This document shows positions 53,529 to 63,009 of a stretch of DNA of 64,000 nt, piece by piece; position 1 is the stretch's first letter, and the number at the start of each line of letters is the position of its first letter. The stretch lies in the NCBI RefSeq assembly GCF_002209485.1, contig NZ_NJIX01000004.1, forward strand, positions 248,001-312,000, in the 5' to 3' direction. Position numbers and translations under genes: made by a program. Origin of the DNA: Achromobacter sp. HZ34 (GTDB lineage Bacteria; Pseudomonadota; Gammaproteobacteria; Burkholderiales; Burkholderiaceae_B). The notes beneath the pieces were generated by a model. The model saw only the letters and a list, made by a program, of their open reading frames with translations. It was not told the origin of the DNA and made no database searches.

Positions 53529-54701
53529 ATGGAAACGCGGGTAGATGTTGCAGTCATCGGTCTGGGCGCCATGGGCAGCGCGACCCTGTACCAGCTTGCC
53601 AGGCGTGGCGTAAAGGCCGTCGGCATCGAACGCTACGCGGCCCCGCACGCGCTGGGGTCCAGCCACGGCGAGACGCGCATTACAAGGCAGGCCGTCGGCG
53701 AGGGGCTGGACTATGTTCCGCTGGTGCTGGCGTCGCACCGGATCTGGCGCGAGCTGGAAGCGGCCACCGGGATGGCCCTGTTCAATCGCTGCGGCACGCT
53801 CATCATGTCGCCGCGCGATAACAAGGCGCTGCATCATGGGATGCCGGACTTCGTCGCACGGTCCATCAGCAGTGCCGAGGCTTTCGATATTCCCCACGAG
53901 GTCATCGACAGCGCCGCCATCGCGCGGCGCTTTCCGCAATTCACCGGACTGTCCGGTCGCGAATGGGCCTGCTTCGAACCGGGCGGCGGCTATGTGCGCC
54001 CGGAGGCATGCATCGAAGCCCAGCTCACGCGAGCGCAGGCGCTGGGCGCGGAGATCCGCAACAATACGGTGGTGCAAAGCGTCGAGCAGACCGCTGGTGG
54101 AGTAACCATCGTCACTGACCAGGGCACGATCGTCGCCGACCAGGTGGTGGTGGCCGCCGGCAGCTGGTGCGCCAGCTTGCTTGGGGGAGCGTTCGAACGC
54201 CTGCTCACGGTCACCCGTCAACTGCTGCACTGGTACGAGCTCGAAGACATGAGCGCCTGGCAGCCAGCCTCGTCCCCGGTGTTTATCTGGATGCACGGCG
54301 AACAGGAAACGGATTATTTTTATGGCTTCCCACCGGCGGCGGGAGATCCGCGACTGAAAGTCGCGACGGAGCAGTACGCCACCAGCACTACGCCTTACGC
54401 CATGGACCGCGACGTCACGCCGGCTGAATCGGCGGCGATGTACGAGGCCAATGTCCGCGGCCGTCTCGCCGGGGTGACCCCGCGCGTGGCGAAAGCGGCA
54501 GCCTGCCTTTATACCGTTACGCCCGACCGCCGCTTCATCATCGACCGCCACCCGGAGCAGGACCGTATCACGGTCGTCTCCGCCTGCTCGGGCCACGGCT
54601 TCAAGCATTCCGCCGGCATCGGCGAGGCGGTGGCGCAGCAAGTGGTGGAACAGCGCAGCGATATCGACCTCAGGCCGTTCTCCATGGCGCGGTTCCAGTG
54701 A
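53529..54701 (+). CDS. solA: N-methyl-tryptophan/sarcosine oxidase-like flavoenzyme
   Basis: This 390-residue member of the monomeric sarcosine oxidase family has the dinucleotide site AVIGLGAMGSATLYQLARRG and the conserved SSHGETRITRQA. The cysteine for covalent FAD linkage lies in AACLYTVTPDRRF (about residue 326), and HGFKHSAGIGE follows near the end. It oxidises N-methyl amino acids to the amine plus formaldehyde and H2O2. The stop overlaps the next reading frame by 4 bases. Confidence 0.88.
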   Translation: METRVDVAVIGLGAMGSATLYQLARRGVKAVGIERYAAPHALGSSHGETRITRQAVGEGLDYVPLVLASHRIWRELEAATGMALFNRCGTLIMSPRDNKALHHGMPDFVARSISSAEAFDIPHEVIDSAAIARRFPQFTGLSGREWACFEPGGGYVRPEACIEAQLTRAQALGAEIRNNTVVQSVEQTAGGVTIVTDQGTIVADQVVVAAGSWCASLLGGAFERLLTVTRQLLHWYELEDMSAWQPASSPVFIWMHGEQETDYFYGFPPAAGDPRLKVATEQYATSTTPYAMDRDVTPAESAAMYEANVRGRLAGVTPRVAKAAACLYTVTPDRRFIIDRHPEQDRITVVSACSGHGFKHSAGIGEAVAQQVVEQRSDIDLRPFSMARFQ

Positions 54702-55135
54702 GTGCTGGGCAGCGCAAGGTCGTCCAGGCGATAGGCCCGCCGTACTATTCCGATTTCGTCAATGTGCTGCTGCCGAAGTCGACCAAGGCCAGCGATTGGG
54801 CCGATCTGAAGGGCAAGACGCTGTGCGCCACCTCGGGGTCCTGGTACAACAAGGATGTCGCCCGCACCGATGGCGCCGAACTTTCCGCGTTCGATGGTTC
54901 GGAAAAACCGCTGCTGGCGCTCAAGCAGGGCAACTGCGTGGGCTATGTCTACGACCAGACTTTCATCCAGGGCCGCCTGCTCGAATCCGATTGGAGCGGC
55001 GCTCATGCCATGCCCTTGAAAGGCGTGTTGCCCACGCGCTGGAACATGGCCGTGGCGCCGGGCAACGACAGCCTGACTATGTTCACGTCTGCGCGTGACG
55101 AACGGACCCGGCGCTTTCTGGCGCAGGTGTTGTAG
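54698..55135 (+). pseudogene. remnant of a family-3 amino-acid binding protein gene
   Basis: This 145-residue open frame matches the middle and second lobe of periplasmic amino-acid binding proteins (VNVLLPKSTKASDWADLKGKTLC, GNCVGYVYDQTFIQGRLLE). It has no signal peptide, no first lobe and a degenerate C-terminus. It begins at the solA stop (GTG overlapping TGA), as if a deletion joined them, and its end overlaps a LysR gene on the other strand by 53 bases. It is almost certainly a decayed gene. Confidence 0.75.
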
Positions 55136-56102
55136 CGTGGGGCACGCTGATGCAGGCAGCGAGGCGTGGATCGAGCTTCTCCAGGCGCGGAACCAGTTCC
55201 GCGGCCAGCAGTTCGCGGCACAGGTGCAGGGTGTCGGCGACGAACCCTTCATGCTGATCGGCGCGCGCCAGCAGATATAGCGTCCGTGACGCGTGCAGGT
55301 CGTCGATGTACGAGAATTCGACGCCACGGCACAGATGTTCCGCCTGCAACACGCACAGCGGCGTGGTCAGTGCCCAGCCCATTGCCTCGGACACCATGGC
55401 GGTCAGTGTGTCGGCGGTCTCGAATTCCAGCAGCCGAGGTGACTTGATCTGGTGCCGTCCGACGATTTCGTCGATCTGCTGGCCGACGTGCGACTCGGCA
55501 TTGAAGCGGATCAACGGCAGGCCGGAGGTCAGCTCGCGCAACGCGGCGACGGTGGCCTGGCCCTGATGGAAGGGCGTGGGAATGATGGCGAGGAATGATT
55601 CGGTGAACAGCGGGTAGCTGGCGATGGCGGGGTTCTCACCCAGGAACTCCGACGAGATGACCAGGTCGAGTTCGCGCTCCAGCAACTGCTGGTCCAATGC
55701 CGGCGTCAGGCCCGTGCGCACGGCCAGGCGGGTGGTGCGCGCGGCCAGCGCGCGGGCCAGGCGCGCGCCGCACGTCGCGGCGAAGGAGTCGACCACGCCC
55801 AGGCGTATGCTGGGATTGACGCCCTTGGCCCTTTCGGCGACGGCGTTGGCGAGATCCAGTGCGCCGTCGAGCAGGGTAGCGCCACGATCCACCAGTACCT
55901 GGCCGGCGGGGGTGAGGGACAGCGGCCGTTCCGTGCGATTGACCAGGATCGCGCCAAGCTGGTTTTCCAGATTGCGTATGGTCTGCGAGACGGCCGACTG
56001 GCTGATCCGCAGCCGCGTGGCGGCGGTCGACATATTGCGTTCCTGCGCGGCGATCAGGAAGACGCGCAGTGCGTGCATGTCGATGAGCGGTAGCGGTTTC
56101 AT
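55083..56102 (-). CDS. LysR family transcriptional regulator
   Basis: This 339-residue protein has the helix-turn-helix MHALRVFLIAAQERNMSTAATRLRISQSAVSQTIRNLENQLGAILVNR and an effector domain (SIRLGVVDSFAATCG onward). ATG 56102 places MKPLPLIDMHAL at the start; an upstream ATG at 56165 adds an unconserved tail. It is divergent from the next LysR gene and reads toward the solA remnant, which it may once have regulated. Confidence 0.88.
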   Translation of the reverse strand: MKPLPLIDMHALRVFLIAAQERNMSTAATRLRISQSAVSQTIRNLENQLGAILVNRTERPLSLTPAGQVLVDRGATLLDGALDLANAVAERAKGVNPSIRLGVVDSFAATCGARLARALAARTTRLAVRTGLTPALDQQLLERELDLVISSEFLGENPAIASYPLFTESFLAIIPTPFHQGQATVAALRELTSGLPLIRFNAESHVGQQIDEIVGRHQIKSPRLLEFETADTLTAMVSEAMGWALTTPLCVLQAEHLCRGVEFSYIDDLHASRTLYLLARADQHEGFVADTLHLCRELLAAELVPRLEKLDPRLAACISVPHATTPAPESAGSVRHAQT

Positions 56103-56246
56103 GTATCGTGTGCGGGCGTGGGTGCCATGAGTTTTACCTGATACTCGTGGGCCCCGGGGCGCCATCCAGGGTAAATCCCGGGTCGGCCCCTCATGCGGCG
56201 CTCACCATCGTGTGCCGTTCAACTTGGCGTCGGAAATCCCATAGAC

Positions 56247-57209
56247 ATGAATTCGGACGATCTGGCGGTCTTCGCGCTCGTCGCCGAGACAGGCAGTTTT
56301 TCCAGCGCCGCGCTGGCTGGTGGCGTTGACGCGTCCAGCGTCAGCCGGCGCATCACGCAGCTGGAAAAGACGCTGGGCGCGCGGCTGTTCCATCGCAATG
56401 GGCGGGGCGTGTCGGTTACCGCGCAAGGCGCGGCCCTGCTGACCTATGCGGAGCAGGTGCGCGACACGCTGGCGGCGGCGCAGACAGCGATATCGACCCA
56501 TGCGGGGTTGGGGCCGGCGCGCATCAATATCGCGGCGCAGCCGACGATCGCGCGCACGGTGTTCGGCGATCTGTTCCACGTGCTGCGCCAGCGCTTTCCG
56601 CATAGCCGGCTGCACTTCACCGAAGGCCTGGCCAGCGCGTTGCTGGCGGACCTGCAGGGGGGCGTATCGGACGTGGCCGTCCTGTACCGGCCCGAACATG
56701 CCGGCAGCATGCTTTATGAGCCGCTGTTGCACGAAAGGCTGTATCTGGTGACGCCGGTGAACTATCCCATGACGCAGGCACGGGTAGACGAGCAGGGCCT
56801 GGACGGCGTGCCGCTGATCCTGCCCAGCACGCATCACGGCCTGCGCATGTTCGTCGAAGCCATGGCGGCGCGGCGCGGGCACGAGGTGGATCTGGCCCTG
56901 GAAAGCGACAGTTCCACGGCCATTACCGCCACCTTGGTACACAAGGGCTGCGGCTGCACGGTGTTGCCGCTGGCGTCCGTGGCGGACGACATCGCCCTCG
57001 GCCGCTTGCGCGGCTTTCCCTTGCCGGGCGATGACGCGGAGCGCTGCGTCTGCCTGGTACTGGGCCGGACGGAACAGGCGCCGTCGACCCTGTGGTCTTT
57101 CAGCGCCGCCATCCGTGAAGTGGCCACCGGCCTGGTGGCCAGCGGCGCGTGGCCTGGCGCGCGCCTGGCGGGACACCTCAGGCCTTGTCCAGACGTGCCG
57201 CGGGAGTGA
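56247..57209 (+). CDS. LysR family transcriptional regulator
   Basis: This 320-residue protein has the helix-turn-helix MNSDDLAVFALVAETGSFSSAALAGGVDASSVSRRITQLEKTLGARLFHRNG and an effector domain (INIAAQPTIARTVFGD, GVSDVAVLYRPEHAG), resembling NAC/Cbl-like regulators. Its last 32 bases overlap the convergent ThDP-enzyme gene, so the two may interfere at their 3' ends. Confidence 0.9.
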   Translation: MNSDDLAVFALVAETGSFSSAALAGGVDASSVSRRITQLEKTLGARLFHRNGRGVSVTAQGAALLTYAEQVRDTLAAAQTAISTHAGLGPARINIAAQPTIARTVFGDLFHVLRQRFPHSRLHFTEGLASALLADLQGGVSDVAVLYRPEHAGSMLYEPLLHERLYLVTPVNYPMTQARVDEQGLDGVPLILPSTHHGLRMFVEAMAARRGHEVDLALESDSSTAITATLVHKGCGCTVLPLASVADDIALGRLRGFPLPGDDAERCVCLVLGRTEQAPSTLWSFSAAIREVATGLVASGAWPGARLAGHLRPCPDVPRE

Positions 57210-58860
57210 TCTGCAGCGGGTCGGTGACCAGTTCCAGCAGGGCCGGGCGGCCCGAGGCGCGGGCGCGTTCGAAGGCGGCGGGGAATTCGCTTTCGTGCTC
57301 GATGCGCTCGGCATAGGCGCCGAAGGATTGCGCGAAGACCTGGAAGTCGGGATTCATCAACGCCGTGCCTGAAACGCGGCCGGGATACTCGCGTTCCTGG
57401 TGCATCCGGATGGTGCCCAGCATGCCGTTGTTCACCACCACCACGATCACCGCCGCGCCGAACTGCGCCGCGGTGGCGAGTTCCTGCGGGTACATCATGA
57501 AGCAGCCGTCGCCCGCGAAGCAGACCACCGTGCTGGCGGGACGCGCCAGTTTGGCGGCGATGGCGGCCGGCAGGCCGTAGCCCATCGCGCCGTTGGTGGG
57601 CGCCAGTTCGGTGCCCAGCTGTTTGTAACGGAAGAAGCGGTGCACCCACACCGTGTAATTGCCCGCGCCGTTGCTGATGATGGCGTCATCGGGCAGCGTG
57701 GCGGACAGATGCGCGACCACCGCCGACAGTTCCACCCCGCGCTGCTCGGCGCCGCGCACGAGCGGGGCGTTATGGGCTTCATACGCGGCCCGCGCCGCGC
57801 GGGTCCATGCATCCCACGGGCGTGTGCCGGTGGCGGCCGGCAGCGCGGCAAAGGCCGCCACCGCCTGTACCACCGCCGCATTGACCGGCAGGTCGGCGCG
57901 ATAGACGCGGCCGAGCTCCTCCGGATCGGCGTGCACGTGCACCAGTTGCTGCGTCGGCTGCGGGCTGCGCACCAGCTCATAGGCGCCGGACGTGACTTCG
58001 GACAGGCGGCTGCCCAGGACGATCAGCAGGTCGGCGTCAGCCAGGGTCTTGGCCAGCGCGGGCGAGGCGCCCAGCCCCAGCTGGCCCACGTATTGGCTGT
58101 CGCGGTTGTCCAGCACGTCCTGGCGGCGGAAGGACGCCGCCACCGGCAGGTTGTACGCCGAGGCGAAGCGGCGCAGGTCGGCTTGCGCCTGCGCCGTCCA
58201 GCCCGTGCCGCCGACGATCACCAGGGGGCGTTGTGCCTTGGCCAGCAGCGCGGCCAGTTCCTGCGCCGCCTGCGGCTCGGGCGCGGCCTGCGCCACGCGC
58301 ACCGCGGCGATGTCGGCCACGGCGGCGGTGCCGAACAGCACGTCTTCCGGCAGCGCCACCACCACCGGGCCCTTGCGGCCCGACATCGCCACGCTGAAGG
58401 CGCGGCTGACGATCTCCGGAATCCGTTCGATGTGCTCGATCTCGGTGGCCCACTTGGCCAGGCCGCCGAACATCTGGCGGTAGTCGACTTCCTGGAAACC
58501 TTCGCGTTCCTTTTCCCGGGACGTCACCTGGCCGATGAACAGGATCATCGGCGTGGAATCCTGGCGCGCCGTATGCACGCCATTGGCGGCATGCGTGGCG
58601 CCGGGGCCGCGCGTGACGAAGGCGATGCCGGGCAGGCCGGTCACCTTGCCGTGGGCGTCCGCCATGTTAGAAGCGGCGCCCTCATGGCGCGTGACGATAG
58701 TGCGTATGCTGGCGTGGCCCGCGAGCGCGTCCAGCACGGGCAGATAGCTTTCGCCGGGAACGCAGTAGACGGTATCGACCTGGTTGCGGCGCAGGGCTTC
58801 GACGAGGATCTGGCCGCCGTTACGCGCGGCCTGGTTTTCGGTAGGGGTCATGGTGGTCAT
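57178..58860 (-). CDS. thiamine-diphosphate-dependent acetolactate synthase-like enzyme
   Basis: This 560-residue protein has an N-terminal PYR domain with the catalytic Glu in VTRHEGAASNMADAHG, a central FAD/NAD-like domain and a C-terminal PP domain with the ThDP/Mg motif GDGCFMMYPQELATAAQFG to VVVNN. It resembles catabolic acetolactate synthase or other 2-oxoacid decarboxylases; no small regulatory subunit is adjacent, so it is not the ilvBH enzyme. Substrate unknown. Confidence 0.85.
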   Translation of the reverse strand: MTTMTPTENQAARNGGQILVEALRRNQVDTVYCVPGESYLPVLDALAGHASIRTIVTRHEGAASNMADAHGKVTGLPGIAFVTRGPGATHAANGVHTARQDSTPMILFIGQVTSREKEREGFQEVDYRQMFGGLAKWATEIEHIERIPEIVSRAFSVAMSGRKGPVVVALPEDVLFGTAAVADIAAVRVAQAAPEPQAAQELAALLAKAQRPLVIVGGTGWTAQAQADLRRFASAYNLPVAASFRRQDVLDNRDSQYVGQLGLGASPALAKTLADADLLIVLGSRLSEVTSGAYELVRSPQPTQQLVHVHADPEELGRVYRADLPVNAAVVQAVAAFAALPAATGTRPWDAWTRAARAAYEAHNAPLVRGAEQRGVELSAVVAHLSATLPDDAIISNGAGNYTVWVHRFFRYKQLGTELAPTNGAMGYGLPAAIAAKLARPASTVVCFAGDGCFMMYPQELATAAQFGAAVIVVVVNNGMLGTIRMHQEREYPGRVSGTALMNPDFQVFAQSFGAYAERIEHESEFPAAFERARASGRPALLELVTDPLQITPAARLDKA

Positions 58861-59213
58861 GGAGGGCTCTATGAAGTCGCGCGCCGGCGCGGCGGATCCG
58901 GGTGGTTTTTGCAGCCGCGCAGTATGTCAGAGGAGGTGCACGGCCCGGTAGGGCGCGGGCGCAGACCTGCTTTTCGCCAAATGCATGGCAGAGCAGTGGC
59001 GAACGTGATGGTCGTGAGGCGGATCACCGTTTCATGACCCTCAAGTGAGGGCGCCCGCGTGCCGGTTACACGTCAAGGACGATTGTCATTCCATGGTTGT
59101 GAAAACCCGCTCCGCAATACAGGGGTATCCTTGCGGCCGCCTTTCCATTAACGACGTAAAATACGCGCGCGGGCCCGATCTACCGGGCCCGCATATTTTC
59201 GTCAGCGGTGTAA
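58861..59213. other. 353-base region upstream of the diguanylate cyclase gene
   Basis: There is no gene. It holds the minus-strand promoter of the ThDP enzyme and a leader for the GGDEF gene. CCCTCA-AG-TGAGGG (59038-59051) is a short palindrome, and a strong hairpin lies at 59169-59192. The sequence does not match c-di-GMP riboswitch conserved cores. Confidence 0.6.
59169..59192 (+). terminator. terminator-like hairpin in the leader of the GGDEF gene
   Basis: GCGGGCCCG-ATCTAC-CGGGCCCGC is a perfect 9-bp GC stem followed by ATATTTTC, 21 bases before the GTG start of the diguanylate cyclase. It could end read-through, act as an attenuator, or block ribosome access. Confidence 0.6.
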
Positions 59214-60356
59214 GTGGATCTTCTTACTTTCTATATTCTCGCGATCGGAACGCTACTAGCCAGTGCCGGGTTGACGGTCTGGGAGGGCAGGACCTATCCC
59301 CAGCGCGGCCAGGAACTACGCATCCTGGCGGCGGGATACGTCACGCTCGCGGCCGGCTGCGTGGCGGTCATGTTTCGCAAGGAGCTGCCCGGCATCAGCG
59401 GCGCCGTGGTTTCCAACCTGCTGTTCCTCGGTGGCTATCTGCTCATCCTCAACGGGGTCGCGGCGCTGAGCGGCAGGCAGTACCGCGCGTTTTCGCTGGG
59501 CCTGCTGGCCGTGATGGCCCTGATCTGGGTGGGCGGCGGCCCGCGCTGGCAGGACGTGGTGTGGGCCTATGTCAGCGCCTTTCCCATCGCCGTCGTCAGC
59601 ATCCTGACGGCGCGCGAAATGATCAAGTGCGAGGGGATGGAGAACTTCTATTCCCGCCGCATCATCGTGGCGGTGACGGGGATACATGCCGCGTTGTATC
59701 TCTTCCGGGCCATCATCCTGCCCTGGCTGGTGGTGGCCTATGGGCCGCTGGTGCAGCCGATCGCCGGCAAGATCACCCTGTACGAAGGCGTGCTGTATTC
59801 GGTGATCCTGCCAATGACGCTGCTCAAGCTGATCCGCGAGGAAAGCCACGGCCATCTCTTGCGGGAGTCGCGCACCGACTACCTGACCCGGCTCGGCAAC
59901 CGCCGCTGGTTCTTCGAGGAAGGCGGGCGGGTCATGCGCGGCCGTGGCGGGCAGGGTCCGATCGCGGTGCTGGCCTTCGACCTGGACCAGTTCAAGAGCA
60001 TCAATGACCTGTATGGCCACAAGACGGGCGACCAGGTACTGAAGTCCTTCGCGGAAATCGCCCAGAGCGTACTGGGCCACAAGACGGTGCTGGCGCGCAT
60101 AGGCGGTGAAGAGTTCGCCGCCTTGGTGGTGGGCCACGACGCATTGCGCGCCGAATCGCTGGGCGACACCGTGGGCAAGTATTTCGCTGAAACCATCGCC
60201 ACCGGCGCCGCCGGCATGGGCATGCGGGCCACGGTCAGCGCCGGCCTGGCGCGCTTCGAGAACAAAGTCCCCGACCTGATCGACATACTGGCGGCGGCCG
60301 ACCAGGCTTTGTACCGTGCCAAGTCCCTGGGTGGGAACCGGCTCGAAGTGGCCTGA
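59214..60356 (+). CDS. membrane-bound GGDEF diguanylate cyclase
   Basis: This 380-residue protein has six or so N-terminal membrane helices (residues about 1-200) and a C-terminal GGDEF domain with DYLTRLGNRRWFFEEG, FDLDQFKSINDLYGHKTGD and the active-site RIGGEEF. The usual inhibitory RxxD five residues before GGEEF is replaced by GHKT, so product feedback is probably absent. It makes c-di-GMP in response to a membrane signal. The start is GTG, just after a strong leader hairpin. Confidence 0.9.
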   Translation: MDLLTFYILAIGTLLASAGLTVWEGRTYPQRGQELRILAAGYVTLAAGCVAVMFRKELPGISGAVVSNLLFLGGYLLILNGVAALSGRQYRAFSLGLLAVMALIWVGGGPRWQDVVWAYVSAFPIAVVSILTAREMIKCEGMENFYSRRIIVAVTGIHAALYLFRAIILPWLVVAYGPLVQPIAGKITLYEGVLYSVILPMTLLKLIREESHGHLLRESRTDYLTRLGNRRWFFEEGGRVMRGRGGQGPIAVLAFDLDQFKSINDLYGHKTGDQVLKSFAEIAQSVLGHKTVLARIGGEEFAALVVGHDALRAESLGDTVGKYFAETIATGAAGMGMRATVSAGLARFENKVPDLIDILAAADQALYRAKSLGGNRLEVA

Positions 60357-60475
60357 TTTTCCAGGTATTCATTTCATACAAATTCGACGAGGACACGTCG
60401 ATACTGCGGGTCTTGCAGGGGCTGTTCCCCCTGCCTGCGCCGTCACCGACACGCAGTCATCCCCAGGAATCCAGT

Positions 60476-62161
60476 TTGTCCGCCTTCGTTTCTTCTGCAG
60501 TAGCCGCCCTGCGCCGCTGGATCGCGGCCCCTTCGGACATCGTGGTCTTCCTGGGTACCGGCATCTGGTTGCTGTTCCTGATCGGACTGCGGCCCTTGAC
60601 CATGCCCGACGAAGGCCGTTACGGCGGCGTGGCCTGGGAGATGCTGACCTCCGGCCTGCATCTGGTGCCGACCCTGGACGGCATGCCTTTCTTCCACAAG
60701 CCGCCGCTGTACTACTGGATGGCGGAAGCGGCCTATGCCCTGTTCGGCGCGCACGTGTGGACGGCGCGCCTGCCTTCGTGGCTCGCCGCATGGGCCGTGG
60801 CGATGGTGCTCTACGCTTTCCTGCGCCGCTGGCGCGGCCCCATGACGGCCACGGTGGCATTGCTGGCCCTGATCACGCAACCCATCTTCTTCGGCGCGGC
60901 CCAGTTCGCCAACCTGGACATGCTGGTAGCCGGCCTGATCGGCATGACCATCCTGGTGGGCGCGTCGGTGGTGCTGCGCGCCAGCGCGGGCCAGCCCTAT
61001 CGCGCGCTGTCGCTGCTGGTGGGCGTGCTGGCCGGGCTCGGGGTGCTGGCCAAGGGCCTGATCGGTCTGGTCCTGCCCGGGGCCGTCCTGGTGCTGTGGC
61101 TCGTCTTGCGCCGGCGCTGGCGCGGCTTTTCGGTGCTGCTGTGGCCGCCGGTGCTGGCGGTGTTCCTGGCCATGACCTTGCCATGGTTCTGGGTGATGCA
61201 GACGCGCTTTCCCGACTTCCTGCATTACTTTTTCGTCTACCAGCAGTTCGAGCGCTTCGCGGCCACCGGCTTCAACAACGTGCAGCCCTTCTGGTTCTAC
61301 CTGCCCGTGGTGGCGGCCCTGGCCGTGCCCTGGACGCTGTGGCTGGGCGGCGCGATGCGCAAGGAATTCTGGCGCAACACGCGGCGCCCGTCGCCGGCGC
61401 GCCCCGTGCAGATGGCCGCGACCCTGGTGGATATGAGCGCCGACGTGCGCTGGCTGATGGTGTGCTGGCTGGCGGTGATCCTGGTGTTCTTTTCCCTGCC
61501 GGCTTCCAAGCTGATCGGCTACATCCTGCCCGTGCTGCCCGCCGTGGCGGCGCTGGCGGCGGAGGTCATCATCGCCGGGGTTACGGGCGCCGCGCCGCGT
61601 CGGGACAAGTCGAATCGCCGGTTCGCGTTCTCGCTGACGCTGGCGGTGCTGTTCTGCGTGGGCGGTACCGTCATCGCCACCGTCAAGGCCCGGCCCAATT
61701 CGGTGGACCTGGGCCGGGCGGCGAGCGCCGAGATGGATCCCGCCGATACGCTGATTGCGCTGCATGTGTACCCGTACGACCTGCCGATGACCTTGCGCCT
61801 GGCTGCGCCGATGTGGGTGGTCGACGATTGGACCCAGGCCGACATTCCCACGCGCGACAACTGGCGCAAGGAGCTGTTCGACGCCGGCCGGTTCGACGGT
61901 GCTGCCATGCAGCGCAACCTTATCTCCGAACAGGAAATGACCCGCCGCTTGTGCGCCAACGCGGTCAACGAGACGTATTGGGTGTGGGGGGAGCCGTCCC
62001 GGGACGCGACGCGCTACGCCATCCTGCGCGACCGCGCGCCGCGCTATACCGACAGCCGGCGTGCCCTGTGGCGCATCGACGTCGATAACGCCTTCAGGCA
62101 GGCGCATTGCGCGGCGGCCGTGCTGAGCGCCTCGGAGGACAGTCCGACGCGCCGGCGCTGA
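60476..62161 (+). CDS. ArnT-like membrane glycosyltransferase (GT83/GT39 family)
   Basis: This 561-residue inner-membrane protein has about 12 hydrophobic segments. The ArnT/PMT motifs are MPDEGRYGGVAWEM (catalytic acidic loop) and FFHKPPLYYWMAEA near the N-terminus. The C-terminal periplasmic domain is about 160 residues. It transfers a sugar from an undecaprenyl carrier to lipid A or a surface glycan. TTG 60476 is preferred because AGGA precedes it; an earlier TTG at 60413 is possible. Confidence 0.87.
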   Translation: MSAFVSSAVAALRRWIAAPSDIVVFLGTGIWLLFLIGLRPLTMPDEGRYGGVAWEMLTSGLHLVPTLDGMPFFHKPPLYYWMAEAAYALFGAHVWTARLPSWLAAWAVAMVLYAFLRRWRGPMTATVALLALITQPIFFGAAQFANLDMLVAGLIGMTILVGASVVLRASAGQPYRALSLLVGVLAGLGVLAKGLIGLVLPGAVLVLWLVLRRRWRGFSVLLWPPVLAVFLAMTLPWFWVMQTRFPDFLHYFFVYQQFERFAATGFNNVQPFWFYLPVVAALAVPWTLWLGGAMRKEFWRNTRRPSPARPVQMAATLVDMSADVRWLMVCWLAVILVFFSLPASKLIGYILPVLPAVAALAAEVIIAGVTGAAPRRDKSNRRFAFSLTLAVLFCVGGTVIATVKARPNSVDLGRAASAEMDPADTLIALHVYPYDLPMTLRLAAPMWVVDDWTQADIPTRDNWRKELFDAGRFDGAAMQRNLISEQEMTRRLCANAVNETYWVWGEPSRDATRYAILRDRAPRYTDSRRALWRIDVDNAFRQAHCAAAVLSASEDSPTRRR

Positions 62162-62206
62162 CGTTGCCGTTGCTGTTGCTGTTGCCGCGGCCAGGGGCGC
62201 CCGCTC

Positions 62207-63007
62207 TCAGCTGAGCCCCAGCATATCGGCCAGGCTGAGTTCGGTCTGGTCTTCGACCAGCTGGATGTGCGACTCCAGATCGCGCAGGTGCGCATCCATC
62301 TCGGCCACCGCTTCCTTGATCTTGCCCGCCTCCAGGTAATCCACCACGCGCGCATGCTCGTCATGTTCGCAGGCGGCATTGCCGGGCGGCTGGAAGATGG
62401 CCACCACCAGGGCACAGCGGGAGATGATCTCCGTGAGGTAGCGCGCCAGCAGCGGATTGCCGGAAAGCTCGCCCAGCGTCAGGTGGAAAGTACTCGCCAG
62501 GCGCGCCCATTCGGTCTGCGGCGCGCTGTGCATGGCCTGGTGTTCCTCGCGCAGCTGGCGGCGCAGCATGGCGAAATCGGCCTTGGTGGCCGACTTCGCC
62601 ACCAGCGGCAGGATGGCCGCCTCCAGTACGCGCCTGGCCTCGAACAGCTTGTCCACTTCTTCGCGCGTGGGCATGGCCACGATGGCGCCGCGATTGGGCC
62701 GCAACTCCACCACGTGATCGTGGGCCAGGCGCTGCAGGGCTTTCTGCACCACGCCGCGGCCCACGTCGAACAGCTCGCACAGCGCGGCCTCGGGCAGCTT
62801 GGTACCCGGCAGCAGGCGCTGGCCCATGACGCCGCTCACCACGGACTGGTAGATTCGCGTTTCGGCGTCTTCGGCCGCGACAGCCGCGGCAGCCGTGGCG
62901 TCCGCCACCAGCGCGTCCGAGCGCACCTTGGGCCGGCCCCGGGGTGCCGGCGCTGGCCGGGACGCGGACGGTGCCGGGGAAGGAGTCTTGCGTACCGCTT
63001 TTTTCAT
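62207..63007 (-). CDS. GntR (FadR-type) transcriptional regulator
   Basis: This 266-residue protein has a Pro/Ala-rich tail (about 40 residues), then a winged helix (IYQSVVSGVMGQRLLPGTKLPEAALCELFDVGRGVVQKALQRLAHDHVV) and an FCD effector domain (FEARRVLEAAILPLVA, FHLTLGELSGNPLLARYLTEI, HDEHARVVDYLEAG). The ATG lies 2 bases after the amidase stop, so they are one operon, and the regulator probably senses the amidase substrate. Confidence 0.9.
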   Translation of the reverse strand: MKKAVRKTPSPAPSASRPAPAPRGRPKVRSDALVADATAAAAVAAEDAETRIYQSVVSGVMGQRLLPGTKLPEAALCELFDVGRGVVQKALQRLAHDHVVELRPNRGAIVAMPTREEVDKLFEARRVLEAAILPLVAKSATKADFAMLRRQLREEHQAMHSAPQTEWARLASTFHLTLGELSGNPLLARYLTEIISRCALVVAIFQPPGNAACEHDEHARVVDYLEAGKIKEAVAEMDAHLRDLESHIQLVEDQTELSLADMLGLS

Positions 63008-63009
63008 GC

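Noticed and set aside
59041-59213. c-di-GMP riboswitch upstream of the GGDEF gene
   Set aside because: None of the conserved GEMM core or tetraloop-receptor strings are present; only the hairpin is supported.
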